Origin: Dictyoglomus sp. NZ13-RE01
GTDB lineage: Bacteria > Dictyoglomota > Dictyoglomia > Dictyoglomales > Dictyoglomaceae
Reading direction: 5' to 3'
Assembly (NCBI GenBank): GCA_002878375.1
Contig: NIRF01000001.1
Location: 299,931-363,930 of the forward strand
DNA length: 64,000 nt
Shown here: positions 18,176 to 25,313 of the stretch, in pieces
Position numbering within the stretch: position 1 is the first letter of the stretch
Layout: each line of letters opens with the position of its first letter
Program-made: the position numbers and the translations under genes
The notes under the pieces: generated by a model
Told to the model about the DNA's origin: nothing
Databases searched by the model: none
Seen by the model: the letters and a program-made list of their open reading frames with translations, nothing else

Positions 18176-21060
18176 CTCTTATATCCGAAAGTAAAGACGT
18201 CCAAGATGTAATAATAGACTATCTACAAGGGATAGGATGGAAATATATCCCGCCTTATGACCTGATGGTATTAAGAAACTTTGAAAGTAGCGAGCCATTA
18301 ATTACTGATATTCTAAAAAATAAGCTCATAGAACTAAATCCAGGAGTAATAACAGAAAAAAACTTCGATAATATTATTACACGATTAAAACTCACACGTG
18401 CCACATTGGAAGGGAATAAAGAAATCCTTGAATACTTAAGAGGAAATAAAACGGTTTATGTAGAAAGTGAGAAAAGGGAAAGAAATGTTAAATTTATTGA
18501 TTTTGAGAACATAGAAAATAATGACTTTTCATTCACTAAAGAATTTACCTTTAAGGACAAAGAAAACAGAAGACTTGACATTGTCCTATTCATTAATGGA
18601 ATACCCATCATAGACCTTGAGCTAAAAAAACCTACTGTTTATGAAGCAGAGGAAGAAGCCTTTGAGCAAATTAGTGTCTACAACCATGTACTTCCCGAAC
18701 TTTTTAAATATTTACAAATTTATGCCATATCTGATGGCATAAACCTATATTATGGACCCACATGGAAGTACGAAAGCAAAACATTTTATAAATGGAAAGT
18801 AGAAAATGGACTAAACCTCGAGAAAGCAATCAAAACCTTTTTTGATAAAGAAGAGATAATAAAAGTTATACAATCCTTTATTGTATTCATGACAATAGAC
18901 GAAGAATTACAAAAATACATCCTTAAACAGCATCAAAGAAGAACCATAAGAAAGGTAATTAAGAGAGTTTTGGAGGAGAAAGATAAGAAGAAAGGACTAA
19001 TATGGCATACACAAGGCTCCTATAAAACCCTCACAATGATAGTCTTAGCAAACGAACTAAGAAAATTATCAGAACTTGAAAACCCCACCATTCTCGTTGT
19101 GGTTGATAGACTTGAACTTGAAGCCCAAATTTACCAAAATTTTCAAGCCTTTGGCTTTCAAAACCTAATTAGAGCGGAAAGTAAAGAACACCTTCAAGAC
19201 CTTCTTAAATCTGACTATAGGGGACTTATTATTACTACAATACACAAATTTGAAGGAATGCCCAAAAATATCAATAGTAGGGAAAACATAATCGTATTAA
19301 TTGATGAGGCTCACAGAAGCCAAGAAGGAGACTTAGGAAATTACATGAGAGGAAGCCTGCCCAATGCCTTCTACTTTGGATTTACAGGAACCCCTGTAGA
19401 CAATACAAAGGTAGGTAAGGGAACATTTATAGCCTTTGGATATCCACCCGACGAGCCTTATCTTGATAAATATACCATTGATGAATCCATACAAGACGGC
19501 ACAACAGTACCCTTATACTACACCCTAACACAATCAGAGCTACACGTTGATAAAGAAACCCTTGAAAAAGAATTCTTTAAAATCGTTGAAGAAGAAGGAA
19601 TTACAAGCCTTGAAGGTATAAATAAGATAATTGAAAGGGCAGAAAAATTAAAATCAATATTAAAATCATACGACAGAATAGACAAAATTGCCAAACACAT
19701 TGCAGAACATTACCAAAAATATGTTGAGCCGTTAGGTCTTAAAGCCTTCATTGTTGCAGTTGATAGAGAAGCCTGCGCCCTCTATAAAGAAGCAATAGAC
19801 AAATATTTAGACCCTGAATATACAAAAGTTGTTTATACAAGTTACTATAAAGACTCAGACCTTCTAAAAAAATACTACCTTAGCGATGAAGAAGAAAAAA
19901 GACTAAGAAAAGAATTTAAATCCCCCGATAAGCTTCCAAAAATCTTAATAGTAACTGAAAAACTTCTTACTGGATATGATGCCCCAATCCTCTATATAAT
20001 GTATCTGGATAAACCACTAAAAGACCATACACTTCTTCAGGCAATTGCAAGAGTAAATAGACCCTACGAAAACAAAAAAAGTGGCTTAATAATAGACTAC
20101 ATAGGCATATTTGACAACTTACAGAGAGCCCTCTCCTTCTATAGCAAGGATATAGACGCAGGACTTATAGACTTTGAGAAATTAAAAGAAAAATTTAAGC
20201 TTCTAATGGATGAGGTGGACAAAATCCTAAACGACTTAAATTTGGAAGAAAAAGAAGAAAAAGACAGAATCTCCAAAATTTTAGACTACTTTTTTGAAGA
20301 AGAAAAAAGACAAAACTATTTTAACCTCTTCAAACAGATAGAAGAAATTTACGACATCCTATCACCCGACCCCTTCCTATATGAGTATATAAGAAAATAC
20401 AAGCTATTAGTTCAAATATACATGATACTATATCAATACTACAACCCAGAGGCAGAAAAAAGGAAAGTAAGAAGAAGCGTATTAAAGAAAACAGAAAAAC
20501 TAATACAAAAAAATGTTGAATTAGAAAAATTAATTGACTCACTGCCATTATACGAAATAAATAAAGATATTGCCACAACCATTAAAAACGACAATATTCC
20601 AGATAGGGTTAAGATAGCCAACTTATACAGAAGTTTAATAAAACACATAGAGGAAAACAAAAAAAGATTCCCCTATCTTATCTCCCTCTCTGAAAAGATT
20701 GAAGAAATAATTAAAGAGCTAAAGGAAAGACAAAAAAGCGTTGAATTAGCTCTTGAAGAACTATCAAAAATAGCTGAAGAAATAGCAAACGCAGAATCCG
20801 AATTAAAACACTATAACCTAAGCAAAGAAGAATTTAGCTACTTCTGGATACTTAGAAAGTATAAAAAAGATAAACCACAGGAACAGGCAAAGAAAATAGC
20901 AAGCCTAATAAACTCATATAGCTATTGGATGTATAACAAAGATGATGAGAAAAATTTAAGAATTAAACTATATAAATTACTTGGGGCATCAACCGAAAAT
21001 GTAGAGCTTGTCAACCTTATCTTAGGAATGGACAAATTAATTAAGGAGCAAAAAGAATGA
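18172..21060 (+). CDS. hsdR: Type I restriction endonuclease subunit HsdR
   Basis: Translocating endonuclease subunit. The nuclease domain is N-terminal (LDIVLFINGIPIIDLELKKP, PD-(D/E)xK type). The SF2 motor follows: motif I around residue 281 reads TQGSYKTLTM, where TQGSGK(S/T) is expected, so Gly is replaced by Tyr284. Motif II is LIDEAHRS, motif III GFTGTP, and motif VI QAIARVNRP. A coiled-coil-rich C-terminal domain reaches 962 residues. Everything but motif I looks functional. It overlaps hsdS and the metalloprotease gene by 4 bp each. Confidence 0.93.
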   Translation: MTLISESKDVQDVIIDYLQGIGWKYIPPYDLMVLRNFESSEPLITDILKNKLIELNPGVITEKNFDNIITRLKLTRATLEGNKEILEYLRGNKTVYVESEKRERNVKFIDFENIENNDFSFTKEFTFKDKENRRLDIVLFINGIPIIDLELKKPTVYEAEEEAFEQISVYNHVLPELFKYLQIYAISDGINLYYGPTWKYESKTFYKWKVENGLNLEKAIKTFFDKEEIIKVIQSFIVFMTIDEELQKYILKQHQRRTIRKVIKRVLEEKDKKKGLIWHTQGSYKTLTMIVLANELRKLSELENPTILVVVDRLELEAQIYQNFQAFGFQNLIRAESKEHLQDLLKSDYRGLIITTIHKFEGMPKNINSRENIIVLIDEAHRSQEGDLGNYMRGSLPNAFYFGFTGTPVDNTKVGKGTFIAFGYPPDEPYLDKYTIDESIQDGTTVPLYYTLTQSELHVDKETLEKEFFKIVEEEGITSLEGINKIIERAEKLKSILKSYDRIDKIAKHIAEHYQKYVEPLGLKAFIVAVDREACALYKEAIDKYLDPEYTKVVYTSYYKDSDLLKKYYLSDEEEKRLRKEFKSPDKLPKILIVTEKLLTGYDAPILYIMYLDKPLKDHTLLQAIARVNRPYENKKSGLIIDYIGIFDNLQRALSFYSKDIDAGLIDFEKLKEKFKLLMDEVDKILNDLNLEEKEEKDRISKILDYFFEEEKRQNYFNLFKQIEEIYDILSPDPFLYEYIRKYKLLVQIYMILYQYYNPEAEKRKVRRSVLKKTEKLIQKNVELEKLIDSLPLYEINKDIATTIKNDNIPDRVKIANLYRSLIKHIEENKKRFPYLISLSEKIEEIIKELKERQKSVELALEELSKIAEEIANAESELKHYNLSKEEFSYFWILRKYKKDKPQEQAKKIASLINSYSYWMYNKDDEKNLRIKLYKLLGASTENVELVNLILGMDKLIKEQKE

Positions 21061-21377
21061 AACAAAAAGAAATTGATAAAGAAATTACAAAGGAGAAAAT
21101 ATTAGAACTTTGCAACAAATGGCAGAATATACTAAAGGTCAAAGTAAATAGAATACAAATAAGAAAAATGAAAAATAAATGGGGCTCCTGCTCCTCTAAG
21201 GGCAACCTTACACTCAATAAAGAATTAACAAAACTATCCCTTGATTGCGTTGAATATGTAATAGTCCATGAGCTCCTGCACCTCATTGTCCCTAACCACG
21301 GAAGAATCTTTAAAACCTTACTTTACACATACCTACCTGACTGGGAAAAAATACATAACAAACTAAAAAATTATTAA
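21057..21377 (+). CDS. YgjP-like (DUF45) metallopeptidase, RM-associated
   Basis: 106 residues with KWGSCSSKGNLTLN, then the zinc motif HELLHLIVPNHG (HExxH plus downstream His), matching the YgjP/WLM-type family. The ATG overlaps the hsdR stop (ATGA), so it is translated as the fourth gene of the RM operon. Homologues follow hsdR in many type I operons; their role there is not established. Turnover of HsdR would be a guess. Confidence 0.82.
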   Translation: MKQKEIDKEITKEKILELCNKWQNILKVKVNRIQIRKMKNKWGSCSSKGNLTLNKELTKLSLDCVEYVIVHELLHLIVPNHGRIFKTLLYTYLPDWEKIHNKLKNY

Positions 21378-21388
21378 TTTTCCCCTTA

Positions 21389-21645
21389 GGGTGGTGGGTG
21401 GGAATAGATGTTTTTGGAGCATGTGCGAGCGGATAGTGGCGAGCAGTTATGCGAGCATGAGCGAGCGCAAGCGAGCTGATGCGAGCAAGTGGCGAGCAGT
21501 TAAGGGCGAGCACGTGCGACAAAAAACAATTTGCCGAAGGCAAATATTTGAAATTGCGAAGCAAAGCGGAGCAATTTGAAATATGGGCGGGTGGGTGGTG
21601 GTTTTTAAAATGTTGTTTGGATTGCGAAGCGTAAGCGAAGCAATG
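21389..21645. repeat. Repeat-rich noncoding region: phased GCGAGC array, G-rich flanks, palindromes
   Basis: Eight GCGAGC hexamers start at 21425, 21439, 21451, 21461, 21471, 21481, 21492 and 21506, five of them 10-11 bp apart. Next is the hairpin TTTGCC-GAA-GGCAAA (near 21530-21544). Two related palindromic units of 23-24 bp (about 21553-21575 and 21621-21644) both start ATTGCGAAGC and end AGCAAT. G-rich strings GGTGGTGGGTGGG (21390-21402) and GGGCGGGTGGGTGGTGG (21585-21601) flank the array. It lies between two converging gene sets. No gene is seen here. Confidence 0.75.
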
Positions 21646-21654
21646 CAAACTCCT

Positions 21655-21843
21655 TTAACTTTTTTCTCTGTTTGCAATCTCCTTAATGAGTTCTTGGAGT
21701 TCAATTATTGTTTTAGTAAGCTCTGAGAGTGCCTCTGTTGATTTCTCAATAGTTTTATCTACTCTTATTAATAGATATAGGGCAACCACAACAGGAAAGC
21801 CAACATTACTTATAAGCTGGATCATAGGTTGCAATTCATCCAA
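21655..21843 (-). CDS. YvrJ-family small membrane protein (holin-like)
   Basis: 62 residues. An N-terminal transmembrane helix (ISNVGFPVVVALYLLIRVD) is followed by an amphipathic, coiled-coil-like tail (STEALSELTKTIIELQELIKEI). This matches the YvrJ family of Firmicutes and is similar in layout to BhlA/UviB holin-like peptides. It lies 3 bp after the lysozyme gene, which would suit a lysis or export role. That role is inferred only from position. Last gene of the minus-strand module. Confidence 0.7.
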   Translation of the reverse strand: MDELQPMIQLISNVGFPVVVALYLLIRVDKTIEKSTEALSELTKTIIELQELIKEIANREKS

Positions 21844-21846
21844 ATT

Positions 21847-22272
21847 TTACTTCCTCCTTATGTATAAATATAAATCAAGTGTCCTGTTAATCCAACCAAT
21901 TAGAAACTTCTCCAATCTTTTATTTTTCTCTGCTATCTCTTTATATTTTTTAATCCTCAAAATAATAAATTCCTTCGGATCATCCCCTGATTTTTTTAAA
22001 ATCTCTTTTGCCGTCTCAATCCCCATATTAACGGAAGTATCAAATAGTAATATATCAAAGGGATAAGGTAATTTTTCACAACCTGCCTTATCCCAATAAT
22101 TCCTCCTATAAATTTCCTTTGCCTTCTCTAATGTTAAGTTTTTAATATCAAGTGTGGGATAACTTCTCTGGCTAATACCGTATTTAGTAATTCCTCCTGG
22201 ATCATCCTTGTCGTCTGAATAAGTCCCTTCCCATTTCAATGTAAAACTAATTGCCTTCTCAAAGTTATCCAT
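21847..22272 (-). CDS. GH108-type lysozyme (endolysin-like)
   Basis: Begins MDNFEKAISFTLKWEGTYSDDKDDPGGITKYGIS, the signature of glycoside hydrolase family 108 muramidases; the Glu of WEG is the expected catalytic acid. A C-terminal peptidoglycan-binding-like half follows (TSVNMGIETAKEILKKSG). I chose ATG 22272 because GGAGGTAAAG lies directly upstream; a longer frame would overlap the preceding gene. No signal peptide, as for holin-dependent endolysins. 141 residues. Flanked by a 78-residue unknown gene and YvrJ. Confidence 0.85.
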   Translation of the reverse strand: MDNFEKAISFTLKWEGTYSDDKDDPGGITKYGISQRSYPTLDIKNLTLEKAKEIYRRNYWDKAGCEKLPYPFDILLFDTSVNMGIETAKEILKKSGDDPKEFIILRIKKYKEIAEKNKRLEKFLIGWINRTLDLYLYIRRK

Positions 22273-22274
22273 CT

Positions 22275-22511
22275 TTACCTCCAGAGCCTTATAATAATAT
22301 TTCCAATCTTCTCCCCTTTTGATAAATCCCAAATTGAGAATCCAAAAGGAAATAAAGAAAAAACAAGCCTAATTTTTTGAGGCTCATTTATTGCCTCCTG
22401 CAATTTCTCAATATCTCCTTTATATCCAAGAGAAAATAAAAATCCTCCATCCTTATTTAAAAAAACAAGTTCATCATTGGAATAAATTATTTTGAAATCT
22501 CCAATTTTCAT
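22275..22511 (-). CDS. Hypothetical protein, 78 residues
   Basis: I do not recognise this protein. It has a beta-rich N-terminus (FKIIYSNDELVFLNKDGGFLF) and a hydrophobic middle (IRLVFSLFPFGFSIW). Its stop codon lies inside the ribosome site of the lysozyme gene, so the two are probably translationally coupled. No clear ribosome site precedes its own ATG; an A-rich run and a GC-rich hairpin lie there instead. Confidence 0.55.
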   Translation of the reverse strand: MKIGDFKIIYSNDELVFLNKDGGFLFSLGYKGDIEKLQEAINEPQKIRLVFSLFPFGFSIWDLSKGEKIGNIIIRLWR

Positions 22512-22525
22512 TTTATTTTTTTTTG

Positions 22526-22573
22526 TTTGGGGCTTGGCTCGGCGACGCTATCGCACCGCCTCGCACAAGCCCC
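22526..22573 (-). repeat. GC-rich hairpin with GCGAC/GCGAG motifs
   Basis: GGGGCTTG and CAAGCCCC form an 8-bp stem around a loop of about 27 bases rich in GGCGACG, GCGATAG and GCGAGG (minus-strand reading). On the minus strand it is followed by an A run, so it is not a terminator in that direction. The motif TGTGCGAG is shared with the array at 21423. It is much richer in GC than its surroundings. Confidence 0.5.
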
Positions 22574-22593
22574 TACTAATTCACCTCCTTAAA

Positions 22594-22818
22594 TTAAGGA
22601 TTGTAATAATCTGTAGATGAAGTCTCTACAATTCTGGCGTCAAGTTTACTTATTAGGTCTCCACCTCTTCCTTGAAAAATATTCTTTTGAATTATGGTAT
22701 CCATTGCGCTTAATATTTCGTCCTGTGTTAAATCATCTCTTGGGTCAGGTATTGTTATAATAAATCTATTCCCTCCAGCATCTGCAAAAGTCATTCTCAA
22801 AACCTTTCTTACAGCCAA
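22594..22818 (-). CDS. DUF2922 protein
   Basis: 74 residues starting with TTG (MAVRKVLRMTFADAGGNRFIIT), then IPDPRDDLTQDEILSAMDTIIQKNIF, which matches the DUF2922 family. A strong GGAGGTG ribosome site supports the TTG start. DUF2922 and DUF1659 genes usually sit together with yvrJ in Firmicutes; no function is known. Here the three are split by a hypothetical protein and the lysozyme. Confidence 0.8.
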   Translation of the reverse strand: MAVRKVLRMTFADAGGNRFIITIPDPRDDLTQDEILSAMDTIIQKNIFQGRGGDLISKLDARIVETSSTDYYNP

Positions 22819-22848
22819 TTAATTCACCTCCTTTCAAATCAAACTAAA

Positions 22849-23073
22849 TTACAAACTTATTAATTCCTCGTCATTTTCTCTTAAGACTTTTACCAATGGG
22901 TGCTTTTGTAATCCTGCGAGTAATACTCCTACATCATAAACGTCTTGGTCTGTTGCGTCTGGTTTTACATTGTTGATTGTTCTATACCTTGTAATATTAT
23001 TTCCTTGTGCGTCCTGTCCAACTACAAGAAGCAACCTTATTTGGTTCATTAACGGAATTGATTGCACAGCCAT
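22849..23073 (-). CDS. DUF1659 protein
   Basis: 74 residues. The region GQDAQGNNITRYRTINNVKPDATDQDVYDVGVLLAGLQ fits DUF1659. AAGGAGGTGATTAA precedes the ATG. First gene of the YvrJ module, directly behind the promoter with the 14-bp inverted repeat. Function unknown. Confidence 0.8.
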   Translation of the reverse strand: MAVQSIPLMNQIRLLLVVGQDAQGNNITRYRTINNVKPDATDQDVYDVGVLLAGLQKHPLVKVLRENDEELISL

Positions 23074-23090
23074 TTAATCACCTCCTTTCA

Positions 23091-23139
23091 ATACTATATA
23101 TTGTATTCTCTAATAATATTATAACACAATATATAGTAT
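23091..23139 (-). promoter_or_regulatory. Promoter with paired 14-bp inverted repeat
   Basis: ATACTATATATTGT (23091-23104) is exactly repeated in inverse at 23126-23139, with 21 bp between. On the minus strand an extended -10 (TGT-TATAAT; TATAAT is the complement of 23118-23123) lies between the two arms. The arms would cover the -35 region and the start of the transcript. This is a good candidate for a regulated promoter of the DUF1659-DUF2922 module. No consensus -35 is present. Confidence 0.65.
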
Positions 23140-23187
23140 CATATGGGTAAAAAAAAGGAGCAAGGATTTTCTCCCTGCTCCCTAATT

Positions 23188-23243
23188 GTCACTCGTCACT
23201 TGTCACTCGTTACGTGTCACGCGTCACTCGTTACATATCACTC
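23188..23243. repeat. Heptanucleotide repeat array 1
   Basis: Eight consecutive 7-bp units with consensus GTCACTC (GAGTGAC on the minus strand), some with one or two changes (GTTACGT, GTCACGC, GTTACAT, ATCACTC). The array begins at the stop codon of the secreted repeat protein gene (23242-23244) and runs downstream of it. Confidence 0.8.
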
Positions 23244-24711
23244 ACTTAGTAGGATATGGTCCTGTATTCCCATCTGCATCAAGCTTTAAGATGTATACAT
23301 CACTTTTTCCTGCTCCAAAGGATTCTGTATTCCCAGCAACAATGTACCCCCCATCACTTGTCTGTTGAATGGCAAATGCTCCATCACTAGAATCTCCCCC
23401 AAAATTCTTTTGCCAAACTAATTCTCCATTTGCATCAAGCTTTAAAATATATACATCACTCCCTCTTGCTCCAAAGGATGTTGTATATCCAGCAACAATA
23501 TATCCTCCATCACTTGTCTGTTGAATGGAACGTGCTTCATCACCACCCCATCCGCCAAAAGTCTTTTGCCAAACTAATTCTCCATTTGCATCCAGCTTTA
23601 GGATGTATACATCTCTTCCTCCTGCTCCAAATGACTTTGTATATCCAGCAACAATATATCCCCCATCGCTTGTCTGTTGAATGGAACTTACTACATCATA
23701 ATATTTTCCACCAAAAATTTTTTCCCAAACTAATTCTCCATTTTCATCAATTTTTAAGATATATACATCTTCATCTGAATCTCCAAATGATTCTGTATAT
23801 CCAGCAACAATGTATCCACTATCACTCGTCTGTTGAATGGAGTATGCTTCATCCCAACCACTTCCACCAAAAGTCTTTTGCCATACTAAATTACCGTTTG
23901 CATCAAGCTTTAATATGTATACATCCCTTCCTCCTGCCCCAAAGGAACTTGTATATCCAGCAACAATATATCCTCCATCGCTTGTCTGTTGAATGGAATT
24001 TGCTTCATCATCACTACTTCCACCAAAAGTTTTTTTCCAAACTAAATTTCCATCGGCATCAAGCTTTAAGATGTATACATCTCCTCCTGCTCCAAAGGAG
24101 TATGTATATCCAGCAACAATATATCCTCCATCACTTGTCTGTTGAATAGAATTTGCTTCATCATCACTACTTCCACCAAAAGTCTTTTGCCACAATAAAT
24201 TTCCATTCTCATCAAGCTTTAAGATGTATACATCACTCCATCCTGCTCCAAAGGAGTATGTATATCCAGCAACAATATATCCTCCATCACTTGTCTGTTG
24301 AATAGAATTAGCTCCATCTTCATCGGTTCCACCAAAAGTTTTTTGCCAAACATTAATCGGTGCAGTATTATTTACAATTATGTTTATCCTTACAGCAGAT
24401 TTGTTCCCTGATTCATCATACGCAATTACTGCAAGATTATAAACCTTATTAGGATAATATAAAGTATTCCATTCAAATTCATAAGGTGATTCATCATCTT
24501 CTCCTACTTTTCTATTATCAATATAAAACTCAACTTTTGCTACTCCTACGTTATCACTTGCATTCACTTGGATAGTGATAACTCCTGAAACAGTTTGCCC
24601 ATTTTTTAGGTTAACAATAGAGACTTTTGGAGGCATTGTATCTACTTCAGAAAAGCTAATTGTGAGAAGAAATAAAAATAAAATTAAGAGGCTTACAAAA
24701 ACTTTTTTCAT
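23242..24711 (-). CDS. Secreted protein with Ig-like domain and seven ~50-residue repeats
   Basis: A signal peptide (MKKVFVSLLILFLFLLTISFS) is followed by a bacterial Ig-like domain (~25-115). Then come seven repeats of about 50 residues built on W.KTFGG...D.A.SIQQTSDGGYIVAGYT.SFGAG..DVYILKLD.NG. Seven units suggest a closed seven-bladed beta-propeller. The repeats are also similar at DNA level (about 150 bp period), which implies recent duplication. Similar repeat proteins occur in thermophilic bacteria and archaea. The cell-surface role is unknown. GGAGGTAA precedes the ATG. Confidence 0.8.
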   Translation of the reverse strand: MKKVFVSLLILFLFLLTISFSEVDTMPPKVSIVNLKNGQTVSGVITIQVNASDNVGVAKVEFYIDNRKVGEDDESPYEFEWNTLYYPNKVYNLAVIAYDESGNKSAVRINIIVNNTAPINVWQKTFGGTDEDGANSIQQTSDGGYIVAGYTYSFGAGWSDVYILKLDENGNLLWQKTFGGSSDDEANSIQQTSDGGYIVAGYTYSFGAGGDVYILKLDADGNLVWKKTFGGSSDDEANSIQQTSDGGYIVAGYTSSFGAGGRDVYILKLDANGNLVWQKTFGGSGWDEAYSIQQTSDSGYIVAGYTESFGDSDEDVYILKIDENGELVWEKIFGGKYYDVVSSIQQTSDGGYIVAGYTKSFGAGGRDVYILKLDANGELVWQKTFGGWGGDEARSIQQTSDGGYIVAGYTTSFGARGSDVYILKLDANGELVWQKNFGGDSSDGAFAIQQTSDGGYIVAGNTESFGAGKSDVYILKLDADGNTGPYPTK

Positions 24712-24756
24712 ATTGTTACCTCCAGAGTTTTAATTTATATCGAGTTCCTTATTTTT

Positions 24757-24765
24757 ATTATATCA
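24757..24765 (-). promoter_or_regulatory. Extended -10 promoter of the secreted repeat protein
   Basis: On the minus strand TGATATAAT matches an extended -10 (TGnTATAAT); TATAAT is the complement of 24757-24762. The -35 (TTTTCA) is weak. It lies ~50 bp upstream of the ATG. Confidence 0.5.
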
Positions 24766-24802
24766 TAAATTTTTGAAATTGAAAAGCTTGTTTTTACCTC
24801 TC

Positions 24803-24830
24803 CTCACTCGTCACCCATCACCCGTCACTC
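24803..24830. repeat. Heptanucleotide repeat array 2
   Basis: Four 7-bp units (CTCACTC, GTCACCC, ATCACCC, GTCACTC), the same family as the array at 23188. The stop codon of the 66-residue gene (24825-24827) lies inside the last unit, so this array too starts at the stop of a minus-strand gene. Confidence 0.7.
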
Positions 24831-25025
24831 ATCCTCATACGCATCCAAGAAAATTAGTCCCAAAATAGATTTTTCTTTTTTAATTTTTTCAAAGAGATTT
24901 TCAATAACTACATCCTCAGAAATTCCGAGTAGTTCAAATTTTATTAATACCTCATTCATCACCTTTCGGAATTCCTCATATTCATTTTCAAGCTCTAAAA
25001 TTTTAATTAGCTCCTTAGAGTTCAT
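24825..25025 (-). CDS. Hypothetical protein, 66 residues
   Basis: Acidic, helical small protein (NSKELIKILELENEYEEF...). Not recognised. It overlaps the resolvase gene by 4 bp (ATGA) and has a good ribosome site (GAGGGGAAA), so it is translated with the replication genes. Its 3' end runs into the heptamer array. Confidence 0.6.
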   Translation of the reverse strand: MNSKELIKILELENEYEEFRKVMNEVLIKFELLGISEDVVIENLFEKIKKEKSILGLIFLDAYEDE

Positions 25026-25312
25026 TTTCCCCTCATTAGATTAATAAATTTATCTAAGCTCATTACAACAAGATAATCTTTTCTATCAGCCTTGATAAAT
25101 AAAAAGTCCTTATCTTCAAGCCATTTATAAATTTCTCTAAATCCGTTTGCTCTCGCCTTTACTTCGCATATAAAATTATCAATTAAAATATCTCCCTTGA
25201 GCCAGCTACCACCAGAAAGGGGGATCCTTTTTGCATTTATCCCCCTTTCGTTCAATTTTTTCACAAGCTCGTATTCAATCCTATATCCTTTCCTCTTGCT
25301 CTTTTTCCCCAT
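25022..25312 (-). CDS. Holliday-junction resolvase-like nuclease
   Basis: 96 residues, PD-(D/E)xK fold of the Hjc type: KGYRIEYELVKKLNERGINAKRIPLSGGS, then GDILIDNFICEVKAR (catalytic Asp, Glu-x-Lys) and FLFIKADRKDYLVVM. I chose ATG 25312, one base after the DnaC-like stop (TAAGATG); a longer frame runs into the upstream gene. It probably resolves recombination or replication intermediates of the element. Confidence 0.8.
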   Translation of the reverse strand: MGKKSKRKGYRIEYELVKKLNERGINAKRIPLSGGSWLKGDILIDNFICEVKARANGFREIYKWLEDKDFLFIKADRKDYLVVMSLDKFINLMRGK

Positions 25313-25313
25313 C

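Noticed and set aside
21310-21704. Frames of 62-112 residues in the GCGAGC repeat region
   Set aside because: They arise from the repeats, overlap each other in several frames and lack ribosome sites.
22526-22573. Rho-independent terminator
   Set aside because: The stem is followed by A residues, not T, on the coding (minus) strand.
23430-24149. 239-residue plus-strand frame opposite the repeat protein
   Set aside because: It is the shadow of the seven repeated units on the other strand; composition is histidine/leucine-rich and unnatural.
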